Notes: generated by a model from the letters alone, not told the origin. DNA of 64,000 nucleotides from Streptomyces sp. NBC_00414 (GCF_036038375.1 NZ_CP107935.1:4526001-4590000), one strand, 5' to 3'; counted from the stretch's first letter, positions 53,325 to 62,146 are shown. Program-made: numbers and translations.

Positions 53325-55031
53325 ATGGCCCGGAGCTCGGGTGGCCGTGTCCCACCGTGGCGCCGTCTCGTCCCCGGGCTCGGCACGTTCACCGGCTACC
53401 GGCGCGCCTGGCTGAAGGGCGATGTGCTGGCCGGACTGACCGTGGCCGCGTACCTCGTACCCCAGGTCATGGCGTACGCGGGTGTGGCCGGGTTGCCGCC
53501 GGTCGCCGGACTGTGGGCCATCCTGCCCGCGCTCGGCCTGTACGCCCTGCTCGGCTCCTCCCGGCTGCTCTCCGTCGGCCCGGAGTCGACGACGGCACTG
53601 ATGACGGCGACGGTGGTGGGCCCGCTCGCCGGCGGGGACCCGGCCCGGTACGCAACGCTGACGGCCGCGCTCGCGATCGTGGTGGGCCTGCTGTGTGTGG
53701 TGGCGTGGGCGGCACGGCTCGGATTCGTCGCGGATCTGCTGTCCCGGCCGGTTCTCATCGGCTATCTGGCAGGCGTGGCGCTCATCATGATCGTCGATCA
53801 GTTGCCCAAGCTCACCGGTGTGCGCACCACGGGCTCGGCGTTCTTCCCTCAGCTGTGGTCCTTCGTCCGGAACCTGCCGGACTTCCATCGGCCCACGCTG
53901 CTCCTGGCCACCGCCGTGCTCGTGTTCCTCTTCGCCACCGCCCGGTACCTCCGCTCCGTACCCGGCCCCCTGCTGGCCGTCGTGCTCGCCACCACGGCGG
54001 TCGTGGTCCTAGGACTCGACGACCGACACGGCATCAAGGTGATCGGCGACGTGCCGGCGGGCCTGCCCGCTCTCGCTGTGCCGGACCCGACCGAACTGAC
54101 ACATCTGGTACTGCCCGCGCTGGGCGTCCTCCTCGTCGGCTACACCGACGTCGTCCTCACCGCGCGGGCCTTCACCACCCACGACGCGAACACCCTGGAC
54201 GCCAACCAGGAGTTCCTCGCCCTCGGCGCGGCCAACCTCGGCGCGGGCGTGGTGCACGGGTTTCCGGTGAGCAGCAGCGCGAGCCGTACCGCGCTCGCCG
54301 CCTCGGCCGGCGGCCGCAGCCAGATGTACTCACTGATCGCGGGCGCAGGCGTCCTCGCGGTACTGCTGCTCCTCAGCCCCCTGCTCTCCCACACCCCGAC
54401 GGCGGTGCTGGGCGCGCTCGTCGTCTACGCGGCGATCCGCATGATCGACCTGGCGGGCTTCCGGCGCCTGGCCTCCTTCCGCCGCCGCGAACTGCTGCTG
54501 TCACTGGGCTGCCTGGCCGGAGTGCTGACCCTGGACATCCTGTACGGCGTCCTGGTGGCCGTCGGCCTGTCGGTAGCGGAACTGCTCACGCGGGTGGCCC
54601 GACCTCACGACGCAGTCGAAGGCGTGGTACCCGGAGTGGCAGGCATGCACGACGTCGACGACTACCCGCAGGCACGCACCATCCCCGGCCTGCTCGTCTA
54701 CCGCTACGACTCCCCGCTCTTCTTCGCCAACGCGGAGGACTTCCGCCGCCGGGCGCTGGCCGCGGTCGACGAACAGAACGGCCCTGTGCGCTGGTTCGTC
54801 CTGAACACCGAGGCCAACGTCGAGGTCGACATCACCGCCCTGGACGCCGTCGACGCACTGCGCCGGGAACTCACCGACCTGGGCATCGTCTTCGCCCTCG
54901 CCCGGGTCAAGCAGGACCTGCTGGACGACCTGGAGGCATACGGCCTGGTGGACAGCGTGGGCACGGACCTGGTCTTCCCGACGCTGCCGACGGCGGTGGC
55001 CGCGTATCGGGAGTGGTGCCACGAAAAGTAG
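53325..55031 (+). CDS. SulP-family anion permease with STAS domain
   Basis: A 568-residue transporter. ATG 53325 follows GGAAGGAGGACC. An N-terminal membrane core of 10-14 helices carries the SulP signature (GLTVAAYLVPQVMAYAGVAGLPPVAGLWA) and HGFPVSSSASRTALAASAGGRSQMYSL. The STAS domain is at about 455-560 (GLLVYRYDSPLFFANAEDFRRRAL, VDITALDAVDALRREL). SulP proteins carry sulfate, bicarbonate, nitrate or similar anions; the substrate cannot be assigned. It is divergent from the DoxX gene. Confidence 0.92.
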   Translation: MARSSGGRVPPWRRLVPGLGTFTGYRRAWLKGDVLAGLTVAAYLVPQVMAYAGVAGLPPVAGLWAILPALGLYALLGSSRLLSVGPESTTALMTATVVGPLAGGDPARYATLTAALAIVVGLLCVVAWAARLGFVADLLSRPVLIGYLAGVALIMIVDQLPKLTGVRTTGSAFFPQLWSFVRNLPDFHRPTLLLATAVLVFLFATARYLRSVPGPLLAVVLATTAVVVLGLDDRHGIKVIGDVPAGLPALAVPDPTELTHLVLPALGVLLVGYTDVVLTARAFTTHDANTLDANQEFLALGAANLGAGVVHGFPVSSSASRTALAASAGGRSQMYSLIAGAGVLAVLLLLSPLLSHTPTAVLGALVVYAAIRMIDLAGFRRLASFRRRELLLSLGCLAGVLTLDILYGVLVAVGLSVAELLTRVARPHDAVEGVVPGVAGMHDVDDYPQARTIPGLLVYRYDSPLFFANAEDFRRRALAAVDEQNGPVRWFVLNTEANVEVDITALDAVDALRRELTDLGIVFALARVKQDLLDDLEAYGLVDSVGTDLVFPTLPTAVAAYREWCHEK

Positions 55032-55852
55032 TCCGCAGGTTCCCACCGGGGAGCGTCAGCCCTGGCATGAGGTTCACCGAGTCCGGGGACGCGGCCGCAA
55101 CGGACGGTGCGGAGGCGAAGGCGGACCTCTCACCGACAGAGTGAGCAGGAATGCCGCTTGATTCGCGCGGCAAGAGTGCGGCGGACCTCGACTCACGGGC
55201 AGTCTCCCCGCAAGAGAAAGACACTGAATCCAAACGCCCCCTCGACTCCACACCTCTCACCGATACGCAATTCCCGCGCTTACCGCTGGGGCTGAAAGCA
55301 AACGATCTCGACATCTCCGCTCGACGAGTGAAAATGAGACAGAACCGTTGACTGGACCGTCCCGCCCACCCCGCAATGCATCCGCCACACGGCCTCTCCG
55401 CTCTGCGTAGCCGGGCCCTGCGTTGCTACGGCACCAGCAGAGCATGGCTCCGGTACACGCGTGCACCGTGTAGGACCCAGCCTCCACGGGGGGAGCGGTC
55501 AGTCATGCCAGGCCGCCATGAGACGACACCAAGTGGCCCCACAAGCGGACACAGAGACCAGAACGGTCTAGCAACCCCCGGCTCCGCCCCTCAAGATCGG
55601 CCGATCTCACGCTGCGATGCACAGAAATAGCAGGTCAGAGGCACTCTGACCTGCCACCACGCCCCCCTTCCCCATACGCAGGGCTCTTGCTGACGCGCAT
55701 CCGCTAAGCTGTGCTTGGTCAGTCGTTGGTACGTCGTGTTGCCTGCTCTGGTGGCATCGCAGGGAGCGTCGCACGAGGTCTGACCAGCGGGCTTGCAGTC
55801 CTCGCCGAAGATCCACAGGCTGGATTTTCTACAAGGTTTTCTACAAGCCCCC
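55032..55852. other. 821-bp region without a supported gene, before the tRNA
   Basis: Some short open frames exist. One at 55151-55351 (66 codons) has an ATG, a weak AG-rich site and a TTA codon, but its codon use is not convincingly coding. Just before the tRNA an 11-bp direct repeat (TTTTCTACAAG) occurs at 55825-55835 and 55837-55847. This stretch is the boundary between the dormancy island and the integrated element. Confidence 0.4.
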
Positions 55853-55925
55853 GCCTTCGTAGCTCAGGGGATAGAGCACCGCTCTCCTAAAGCGGGTGTC
55901 GCAGGTTCGAATCCTGCCGGGGGCA
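55853..55925 (+). tRNA. tRNA-Arg, anticodon CCU
   Basis: A full cloverleaf is visible. Acceptor stem is GCCTTCG/CGGGGGC with G-U pairs, D-stem GCTC/GAGC, anticodon stem CCGCT/AGCGG with loop CTCCTAA (anticodon CCT), and T-stem GCAGG/CCTGC with loop TTCGAAT. Discriminator is A; CCA is not encoded. The 3' half serves as the attachment site of the integrated element. Confidence 0.95.
55870..55925. other. candidate att site (tRNA-Arg 3' half)
   Basis: The integrase gene lies immediately 3' to the tRNA, the standard arrangement of AICEs, so the attachment core should lie within the anticodon-to-3'-end half. The second copy (other att) would be beyond base 64000 and cannot be checked here; the exact limits are inferred. 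Confidence 0.5.
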
Positions 55926-55932
55926 CAGCGCA

Positions 55933-55973
55933 AAGGGCCAGCTCAGGAGGGTTTACCTCCCAGGCTGGCCCTT
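55933..55973. terminator. bidirectional terminator after tRNA / int
   Basis: A 10-bp perfect outer stem (AAGGGCCAGC/GCTGGCCCTT) with an inner GGAGG/CCTCC stem, followed by a T-rich run. It would end both the tRNA transcript and the opposing int operon. Confidence 0.75.
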
Positions 55974-56006
55974 GTCTGTTTCAGGCGCCGTGCCACACGC
56001 GTGCCA

Positions 56007-57167
56007 CTACGTCCGCTCGGAGCCCTCTTCCGAGTCGCCCGGCGTCCCTCCCCCACCTTCCTTTCGGATCATGGCGCCCAGCCGATCAGCGATGGTTCTG
56101 TCCCGGTCGCTGGTCATGTGCTGATAGATCAGCGCAGCACGGGAACTGCTGTGTCCCATCCTCGTCATCAGCTCACGCGTGCTGGCCCCGGCCGTGGAGG
56201 CGAGAGTGTTGCCCGTGTGCCGTAGGTCGTGAAAATGCAGCTCGGCCGAGACACCGGCCGCCTTCCTGGCCTTGACCCAGTCATCCCGGAAGTTGCTCCG
56301 CCGAAGCTGACCGCCCTGCGGACCGACGAACAGGTGGCCGTCCTGCCCAGCGGCGGCATAGTGCTCCAGGTGTCGCTGGATCTCGTCCACCAGCTCGGCG
56401 GGGAACGAGACTGTACGGACCCCCGCCGCAGACTTGGGCGCCTTGTCGAAGAGCCGCCCGTTCTGCAGCTCTGCTTGCGCACGCCGGACGACAACCGCGC
56501 GGCCGGCCAAGTCGATGTCCTTGCGCCGGAGCGCTGCCAGTTCACCGAAGCGGAGGGTCGTGAACGCCGCCAGGAGAACGAGGAGCCGGTAGCGCGGAGC
56601 GATGGAGTCGGCCAAGCCAAAGACTTCTGCCACCGACAACACTGGCCGCTCCGGCACGTCATAGCTGTCCGCGCCTTTGATACGGCACGGGTTGCGGCGG
56701 ATCATCTCGTCGTCCACGGCTGTGTTCATCAGGGCCCGCAGAAGTTGGTACGCCTTGACAACCGTCGGCTCCCCCACGTGGGCAGCGAGCAGTTTGCCGC
56801 GCCAGCTCCGAACCCGAGCGGTGGTGACGTCGGCAACGGAACCCGCACCGAAGGTCGGCACGATGTGTAGCCGTATCACCGACTCGTTCCGCTCCCGGGT
56901 GCGGTCAGCCAGCTTCCGATCCCGCAGCCACGCCGTGGCGTAGTCGGCAAAGTTCACCGCACCGGCGTCCGGATCCGCCCACTGCCCGCGCGTAATGTCC
57001 GCCTCGATGTGCGTGAGCGCGACTTGGGCGTCTGTCTTGGTCTCGTACGTCTTCTCAGCCGGGCGGAGGAGTCCGGTCTCAGGGTCTCGGTAGCGGACCT
57101 GCCACCGGCCGGACGCGAGCTGTCGGACAGCACCGAAGCTTCTGCGCTTCCCCTTCTTGTTGGGCAT
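56007..57167 (-). CDS. int: tyrosine recombinase integrase of the AICE
   Basis: A 386-residue integrase. An N-terminal arm-type DNA-binding domain (SGRWQVRYRDPETG) precedes the core-binding domain (about 72-165) and catalytic domain (about 175-370). Catalytic residues are Arg206 (TTLRFGEL), His313-x2-Arg316 (HDLRH), His339 (GHSS) and Tyr348 (LIYQH). It integrates and excises the element at tRNA-Arg. Its ATG shares one base with the stop of the excisionase gene (TGATG), so both are cotranslated with rep upstream. Confidence 0.95.
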   Translation of the reverse strand: MPNKKGKRRSFGAVRQLASGRWQVRYRDPETGLLRPAEKTYETKTDAQVALTHIEADITRGQWADPDAGAVNFADYATAWLRDRKLADRTRERNESVIRLHIVPTFGAGSVADVTTARVRSWRGKLLAAHVGEPTVVKAYQLLRALMNTAVDDEMIRRNPCRIKGADSYDVPERPVLSVAEVFGLADSIAPRYRLLVLLAAFTTLRFGELAALRRKDIDLAGRAVVVRRAQAELQNGRLFDKAPKSAAGVRTVSFPAELVDEIQRHLEHYAAAGQDGHLFVGPQGGQLRRSNFRDDWVKARKAAGVSAELHFHDLRHTGNTLASTAGASTRELMTRMGHSSSRAALIYQHMTSDRDRTIADRLGAMIRKEGGGGTPGDSEEGSERT

Positions 57168-57379
57168 CAGGCAGCCCTCCGCAGCATGCCAACGTGCTGC
57201 CGGATCGGCTGCACCGTGTGCGCGTCGATGAAGGACCCCAACGCGCTTTCGGGGATACGCACGTGGCGGCCGACCTTGACGAACGTGATGCGTCGCTCCG
57301 CGATGAGACGCCGCGGAAAACGCTCCGTGGTGCCGAGGAGTTCAGCGACCTGTGCCACGGTGAGGTAGCGGTCAGCCAC
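57167..57379 (-). CDS. xis: excisionase / helix-turn-helix DNA-binding protein
   Basis: A 70-residue MerR-like winged HTH protein. The GTG start at 57379 has GGAG upstream and overlaps the rep stop by 8 bp. The sequence DRYLTVAQVAELLGTTERFPRRLIAERRI followed by FVKVGRHVRIPESAL is the typical excisionase pattern. With Int it directs excision. Tight coupling (rep-xis-int) means the three are expressed as one operon, as in pSAM2. Confidence 0.9.
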   Translation of the reverse strand: MADRYLTVAQVAELLGTTERFPRRLIAERRITFVKVGRHVRIPESALGSFIDAHTVQPIRQHVGMLRRAA

Positions 57380-58682
57380 GGGTCGGTTCTCCTTCTGTTC
57401 CGGGGGCAGGTGCGAGGGTTTCGGCAAGCCACGCTTCGGCGTCGGTGAGGCCGGATCCGGCGTAGACCCAGTGGGCGAGGACGAGGGTCGTGCTCTCGTC
57501 GGTCGCGCACTCGATGTCGGTCGTGGCCTCCGCGACTTGTGCGCGACGCCATTCGGCACGGGCGGTGCGAAGTGCGCCGAGGGTGGTGGAGTACCGGCGG
57601 GACTTGGTGGAGAAGTGGCCGCGGAAGCCGAGCATGTGGGCCCAGGCCCGGAGCCGGAGTTCTTCGAGGTCCTTGCGGGCCCCGAGGGTCCAGGCGGTAC
57701 GCACCAGCCGCCGGGCGTGTTCGCTGATGTCGAGCTGGGCCAGTTCGGCGAGGAATTTCAGCGGGCGGTCGAGAGCTCCCGTGGCGGTCTCGGCGCCCTT
57801 GGTGGCGTACTTGGCGATGTACGCGGCAACGGCCCGGTCGGTCAGCTCCTGGCCGCCGTCGAAGTCGGCGCCACGGATGGTGCGTACGTCGAGCTGACGG
57901 CCGAAGGCGAAGACGTGAGCGCGGCCGTCGATGACTGGGCCGTCCACGCGCGCAGCGGTCGCGGCGGCCCGTATGGCATCGGTCAGCAGCTCGGCAGTCG
58001 CCCAGGCAGGAGGCGGGGTGTCGCCGCCCTCCGGGCCGTCGATGCGGATGACGGCGTGGAAGTGGACGGCTCCGCGCTTCTGATACTCGGCGACCTTGGC
58101 GAAGGACACCCGGGCGTGCTCGCGGAACTCCCGCTGTGAGAGTCCGGCCCGCTTGGAGACCTCCCGTCGTAGGTAGGTCGAGAAGCGGCGCCACAGCGGA
58201 CCGGCGTGCGCGTTCCAGAGCACGGCCGCTTCGTAGTCGTAGGTGTCCGGGTCCAGCGGAGTGCCGAGTACGTCGTCGTCCTGGTCGTGGAAGATGCCGC
58301 ACCGGCAGCGGCGGACCGAACCGGCCGGACCGGTGGGGCGGTTGTGGACGGGGCCGAAGCCCGGGGCGGTGAAGGTGGCGAAGACGCGCGGGTGTGCGGC
58401 GACTTGTTCGGGGACGCCCTTGCCGCCGCGCAGGCCGGAGGTGATCAGGTGGAAGGTGTCGCGGCGGTAGACCTCCGAGCAGGCCGCACAGCGTGTCGTG
58501 CGGCGGTTGTTGCAGCGGACCAGGAGGTGACCGGCCGGGAGGCCGGTGGAGTCGAGGCGGTGGAGGAGGTTGCCGATTTCGCCGGTGCGGGTGTTCACGT
58601 CGTACTCGGCGCGGTGGCCGTCGAGGCGGATCGGCTGGGTGCAGCCGCCGAGGCCGGAGAGCTGACGCAGGAGCGCGGGCAT
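57372..58682 (-). CDS. repSA: RepSA-like replication initiator
   Basis: At least 436 residues. An N-terminal Cys-rich motif (RCNNRRTTRCAACSEVYRRD) precedes RRCRCGIFH. The rolling-circle-type core shows KVAEYQKRGAVHFHAVIRIDG (the HUH-like H-x-H) and AAYIAKYATKGAETA (the Y-x3-K catalytic segment). It nicks the element's origin for autonomous replication. The first ATG (58682) appears too late: coding-like sequence (RATPPPLAELGELASLGT) continues about 21 codons upstream to an ATC codon at 58745 with an ideal AAGGAG. The start may therefore be non-canonical. Confidence 0.88.
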   Translation of the reverse strand: MPALLRQLSGLGGCTQPIRLDGHRAEYDVNTRTGEIGNLLHRLDSTGLPAGHLLVRCNNRRTTRCAACSEVYRRDTFHLITSGLRGGKGVPEQVAAHPRVFATFTAPGFGPVHNRPTGPAGSVRRCRCGIFHDQDDDVLGTPLDPDTYDYEAAVLWNAHAGPLWRRFSTYLRREVSKRAGLSQREFREHARVSFAKVAEYQKRGAVHFHAVIRIDGPEGGDTPPPAWATAELLTDAIRAAATAARVDGPVIDGRAHVFAFGRQLDVRTIRGADFDGGQELTDRAVAAYIAKYATKGAETATGALDRPLKFLAELAQLDISEHARRLVRTAWTLGARKDLEELRLRAWAHMLGFRGHFSTKSRRYSTTLGALRTARAEWRRAQVAEATTDIECATDESTTLVLAHWVYAGSGLTDAEAWLAETLAPAPGTEGEPTRG

Positions 58683-58860
58683 GGTGCCGAGGGAGGCCAG
58701 CTCGCCGAGTTCGGCCAGCGGGGGCGGGGTGGCGCGGGTGATGATGGCTTTCTCCTTCTGGCTTCGGTCAGGAGGGGCAGGGCCCCCGGGGCGGCGGATG
58801 CTTGGCGGTGTCGGTCCGCCCCGGGGGTCTGGTGTCGATGGCTGGTCTGGTTGGCCGGTG

Positions 58861-59106
58861 TCAGCGGCGGTGCTGGTCGCGGAGCATCGAGCGCAGGACC
58901 ACGGCGGCGACGGCCACGGAGATGGCAGTGACGGCGACGGCGGCCAGGAGCGCGGTCAGCACGACTCCGCCGACGAGAACGGCCGCGACCGCTCCGGCGC
59001 TGACGGATATCTGCGGAGCCGAACGCCGTACGGGAGCCGGATCGGTCGACGCGTGCGTGTGCGTAGGCGGCGGTGTCGGACTGTCGGGGTACTTGGGCAG
59101 GAACAT
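58861..59106 (-). CDS. SpdB-like small membrane (spread) protein
   Basis: An 81-residue protein; ATG 59106 has AGGAGAGC upstream. A Pro/Thr-rich head (PKYPDSPTPPPTHTHASTDP) is followed by one or two hydrophobic helices (ISVSAGAVAAVLVGGVVLTALLAAVAVTAISVAVAAVVL). Small membrane proteins at this position in AICEs take part in intramycelial spread. The assignment is by position and topology. Confidence 0.65.
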   Translation of the reverse strand: MFLPKYPDSPTPPPTHTHASTDPAPVRRSAPQISVSAGAVAAVLVGGVVLTALLAAVAVTAISVAVAAVVLRSMLRDQHRR

Positions 59107-59124
59107 GGCGAAGCTCTCCTTACC

Positions 59125-59135
59125 TACTCGTCTAG
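59125..59135. promoter_or_regulatory. KorSA-like operator half (TACTCGTCTAG)
   Basis: Same motif as in the kor and SCO3933-like promoters. It sits 19 bp upstream of the small SpdB-like gene, overlapping the end of the preceding gene. Confidence 0.45.
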
Positions 59136-59326
59136 TCATGTGAGCCGTTGATGACGTCCACGCCGGTACGCGTGCCGGATTCGATGGCCGGGGCCATGAA
59201 GGTGTCGGAGAGCCAGAAGCCGAACAGGGCGATCAGGACGACGATCCAGATGCGGACGCCGAGGAACTTGACCGCTCCCCAGGCGAAGAAGCCGAGGACG
59301 GCGACGAGGGGCAGGCTGACGGTCAC
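59132..59326 (-). CDS. small membrane protein of the spread cluster
   Basis: A 64-residue protein from GTG 59326 with AAAGGA upstream. Two hydrophobic stretches (SLPLVAVLGFFAWGAVKFLG; IWIVVLIALFGFWLSDTFMA) make it a likely two-TM protein. It lies between the SpdA-like gene and the SpdB-like gene on the same strand. No named family is recognised beyond AICE-associated small membrane proteins. Confidence 0.65.
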   Translation of the reverse strand: MTVSLPLVAVLGFFAWGAVKFLGVRIWIVVLIALFGFWLSDTFMAPAIESGTRTGVDVINGSHD

Positions 59327-59341
59327 GGGTTCGGGGTCCTT

Positions 59342-59533
59342 TCAGCGGATGGGGCAGCGGTGGGTGCGGGCGGCGAGTTCGGCGGCGGCGCGGCTGTCGT
59401 AGTCGGCGGAGAAACCGCAGCGCGGGGCGGTGCACGCGGCCGTGTGTTTCTCGCGCCCCCGGCCGTCGTAGAAGGTGCCGACCTGGACGGGGCCGATGCG
59501 GGTGACGGAACGGAAGCGGCGGTTGGCGGTCAA
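59342..59533 (-). CDS. mobile element transfer protein (SpdA-type, Cys-rich)
   Basis: A 63-residue protein that seems to use TTG 59533, with AAGGAG 7 nt upstream. The sequence RRFRSVTRIGPVQVGTFYDGRGREKHTAACTAPRCGFSADYDSRAAAELAARTHRC is typical of AICE transfer proteins. Its C-x4-C-x~19-C arrangement may bind zinc. It is cotranscribed with the DUF2637-like gene upstream. Confidence 0.75.
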   Translation of the reverse strand: MTANRRFRSVTRIGPVQVGTFYDGRGREKHTAACTAPRCGFSADYDSRAAAELAARTHRCPIR

Positions 59534-59564
59534 GCGGATCTCCTTTCAGGGCTGATCAGACTTG

Positions 59565-60227
59565 TCAAATCTGGGCGGCGATGGCTTCGGCCATGGGCGC
59601 GGGGACGCCGAGGCGAGCGCGGAGGGTCGGGGTGTCGATAGCCGTTCCGGTACGGGTGCGGTGCTCGGCAGCGACCTTGCGGGCGTGCTCGACCAGGGCG
59701 GCCGGAACGGATACCGCAGGAGCAGGAGCAGATGGACTGAGCGCGGCCGTCGGAACGGGTGCCGGATCGGCGGCCGGTAGCGCGGGCGGTTCGGGGACGG
59801 GTTCGGCGTGCTCCTCCTGGTCCACGTCGTCCGCAGAGGTCTCCCCTACGTCCTCCGCCGCTTTCGGCACCGAGTGCGCGAGGAGCGTTCCGCCGAGGAA
59901 GGCGACCGCGGGCCAGCCCGCGACGAGGATGCGCAGCCATGCCGGCACATGGTCGAGGTCGAGCAGTCCGGCGGTGGCGATGTTCGCCCCGAGGGACGCG
60001 GCCAGGGCGATGACGAACCAGCACCACCCGGACGCTTTGGCTTTACCGGTCCGCAGTTGGCGCCAGGCGGCGACGAGCAGCAGGTCGACCGAGACGGGAT
60101 ACGCCCACGCCTTCCACCCGTCCTGACCGGCCGCTAGGGCGATGTCGTGCAGGTGGGCGAAGGACAGCGCGGCGGCGATGACCGCTTGGACGAGTACCGC
60201 GTCGACGCGGGCCAGTAGGGCGCGCAT
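59565..60227 (-). CDS. DUF2637-like membrane spread protein
   Basis: A 220-residue protein; ATG 60227 has AAGGAGCCCC. Four hydrophobic helices in the first ~125 residues (AVLVQAVIAAALSFAHLHDIALAAG, AYPVSVDLLLVAAW, WFVIALAASLGANIATAG, ILVAGWPAVAFLGGTLLAHSV) match the DUF2637/SpdB2 pattern. A Pro/Ala-rich acidic linker follows, then a C-terminal segment resembling a small winged helix (LRARLGVPAPMAEAIAAQ). It probably works with Tra in plasmid spread across hyphal septa. Confidence 0.78.
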   Translation of the reverse strand: MRALLARVDAVLVQAVIAAALSFAHLHDIALAAGQDGWKAWAYPVSVDLLLVAAWRQLRTGKAKASGWCWFVIALAASLGANIATAGLLDLDHVPAWLRILVAGWPAVAFLGGTLLAHSVPKAAEDVGETSADDVDQEEHAEPVPEPPALPAADPAPVPTAALSPSAPAPAVSVPAALVEHARKVAAEHRTRTGTAIDTPTLRARLGVPAPMAEAIAAQI

Positions 60228-60314
60228 GCTGGGGCTCCTTCCTGTTCGAGGCATGGGAGGGGTAGGGACGTGGCGCGAGGCGGCCACGCCGACCGGGGTG
60301 GAGCGAGGTAGTGC

Positions 60315-61700
60315 CTAGCGGCTCAGCCGGAAACGGCGCACGGCTGCACGACTCGGGGCAGGTGCCTTGACCGGCCGCACCGGCACAGCGGGCCGGAAGG
60401 GCTTGAGCACGGGCAGGTCGGGGACCAGGTGGGCCGACTCGTGGCAGATCTCGGCGGCATCGCCGAGGGAGAGATACTGCGTGCGGATGCGGGACCAGCC
60501 GCCGGAGGTGTCACCGGCCACGGCGAGGCCGGGCAGTTCCGGGGCGATGGCGCAGGCGGCGGAGACCGCTTCGGGGGCGATGTCGCCGAGCGCCATCTTG
60601 GCGGAGGCTTCGTCGTTGACACGGTGGCAGACCCGGCCGGAGAGCTGAGCCCGCAGCATGGTCGCGCCCTTGCCCAGCTCGGCGCCGAAGCGCTGCCCGC
60701 AGACCTCCAGGTAGATCCCGGCGGCACGGCCGAGCTGGGCGAGGCGGATGAGCTGGGTGACCATCTCGTCTCGTCGGTCCTCGTCCTTCCGCGTGGCGAC
60801 GAGGAAGAGTTCCGCGACCTCGTCCACGAACAGCACGACGGGCACGGGCCGTTCGTGCTCGGGCAGACCCCAGATGTCAGAGGTGATCTCCTCATCCGGG
60901 GTGCCCGACGCAATACCCTGCCGAGCCTTGATCAGGTCGTAGCGGTCCTCCATCTCATTGATGAGTACGGGCAGCAGTTGGGCAGCCTGCGTGGGGTCGG
61001 TGGCCAGGGCCGAGAGCCGGGCGGCGAAGGGCGCCAGCTCCACACCGCGCTTACAGTCGATGCCCACCAGGGCGACAGGCTGCCGGGCGAGTCCGGCGAC
61101 GAGGTGGCGCAGGTACATGGACTTGCCCGACAGCGTGGCGCCGAGGGTCAGTTGATGAGGAACGGTCCGGTAGTCGCGTACGAAGGGCGTGGCGTCCTCG
61201 CGCAGTGCGACCGGTATTCGCAGGTGCCCGGCCGGGGACTTGCGCGGCATGCGGACCTTGCGCAGCACGTCGAAGCCGACGAGCCGCAGTTCGACGACAC
61301 CGGGCTTGACCGTCGTGACGTACACAGCGTGGACGCCCCAGGCGTGCCGGAGCCGTTCGGCCGAGGCGGCGACGTCGGCGGGTTCCTGCCCCGGGGCAAG
61401 CCGCAGACGGAGCCGCAGCCCGGTCGAGGTGGGCCGGATGATGCCCCGACGCGGCGGAACGGGCCGCACCTCGCGCCGAGTGGTGGCCTTGACCGCCAGG
61501 ACCCGCAGCCGGGAGGGGGCGACAGTCAGACCGCAGGCTTCCATGACCGAGCCGTACGAGCTGAGCAGGCGGGCCGTGGACAGGGGCAGGCCGACCGTGG
61601 ACCAGTAGACGCCGGGGTGTTGGGCCCGGGCGTAGGCGGCCCCACCGCCGAGTGCGGCGACGGGACCACCCACCTCCAGAAGCGTTGCCAGATCGGTCAT
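60315..61700 (-). CDS. traSA: FtsK/SpoIIIE-type DNA translocase for conjugation (TraSA-like)
   Basis: A 461-residue motor ATPase. Walker A is GATLSGKS at 187-194 and Walker B is VVLFVDEVAEL with Asp293-Glu294. A sensor-like LSGRVCHRVNDEASAKMALGD follows. The N-terminus has a short hydrophobic patch. The protein would pump double-stranded element DNA from donor to recipient mycelium. ATG 61700 shares one base with the stop of the upstream regulator gene (TGATG). It ends in a basic tail. Confidence 0.92.
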   Translation of the reverse strand: MTDLATLLEVGGPVAALGGGAAYARAQHPGVYWSTVGLPLSTARLLSSYGSVMEACGLTVAPSRLRVLAVKATTRREVRPVPPRRGIIRPTSTGLRLRLRLAPGQEPADVAASAERLRHAWGVHAVYVTTVKPGVVELRLVGFDVLRKVRMPRKSPAGHLRIPVALREDATPFVRDYRTVPHQLTLGATLSGKSMYLRHLVAGLARQPVALVGIDCKRGVELAPFAARLSALATDPTQAAQLLPVLINEMEDRYDLIKARQGIASGTPDEEITSDIWGLPEHERPVPVVLFVDEVAELFLVATRKDEDRRDEMVTQLIRLAQLGRAAGIYLEVCGQRFGAELGKGATMLRAQLSGRVCHRVNDEASAKMALGDIAPEAVSAACAIAPELPGLAVAGDTSGGWSRIRTQYLSLGDAAEICHESAHLVPDLPVLKPFRPAVPVRPVKAPAPSRAAVRRFRLSR

Positions 61701-62056
61701 CAGGCCGAGGCCCCCATGACAGCGGGGAAGGCGGCCGGGGTGACGGCGGCGGCGCGGTAGGCGATGCCGTGGCGCTGCTGCCCGTTGAACACGCTCTCCC
61801 ACGGCCGGGCCACCAGGCCGGGCAGCGAGATCGGAGCACCGAGCGCCAGCCCCTCGGAGACTCCGCTCTCCGGAATGGTGACCTTGATTAGTGCCGACTC
61901 CCCCTCCTCGATGTAGACGACGCCGATCGTCATCAGTGCCTCGCCGCTGTTGACGTCCTTGGCGATCTCGCCGGTCTGTCGGTCGCGAACCTTGGGTTCG
62001 GGTGCCTCGGTCAGCAGGATCGTCGCGGCCGAGGTCTCCACACGGATGGTGCGCAA
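61700..62056 (-). CDS. SCO3933-like AICE regulatory protein
   Basis: A 118-residue protein that precedes traSA with a 1-nt overlap. Sequence landmarks are RDRQTGEIAKDVNSGEALMTIGVVYIEEGES and GLALGAPISLPGLVARPWE, as found in the SCO3933 family encoded upstream of AICE transfer genes. Its function is not established. A KorSA-like operator (62071-62088) lies 15 bp upstream of its start, so the transfer operon is likely repressed by the GntR regulator. Confidence 0.8.
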   Translation of the reverse strand: MRTIRVETSAATILLTEAPEPKVRDRQTGEIAKDVNSGEALMTIGVVYIEEGESALIKVTIPESGVSEGLALGAPISLPGLVARPWESVFNGQQRHGIAYRAAAVTPAAFPAVMGASA

Positions 62057-62070
62057 GGTTTCTCCCTATC

Positions 62071-62088
62071 TACTCGTCTAGATGAGTG
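62071..62088. promoter_or_regulatory. KorSA-like operator (TACTCGTCTAGATGAGTG)
   Basis: Imperfect palindrome directly upstream of the SCO3933-like/tra operon. Confidence 0.55.
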
Positions 62089-62146
62089 GCATTCTGCGAA
62101 CCCGGTGGATCCGGGAACGTCGGCCACTCTGACACACAACTTGCCC

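Noticed and set aside
55151..55351. 66-codon open frame after the SulP gene
   Set aside because: Weak ribosome binding site, mixed codon use including TTA, no family; kept only as a note in the gap entry.
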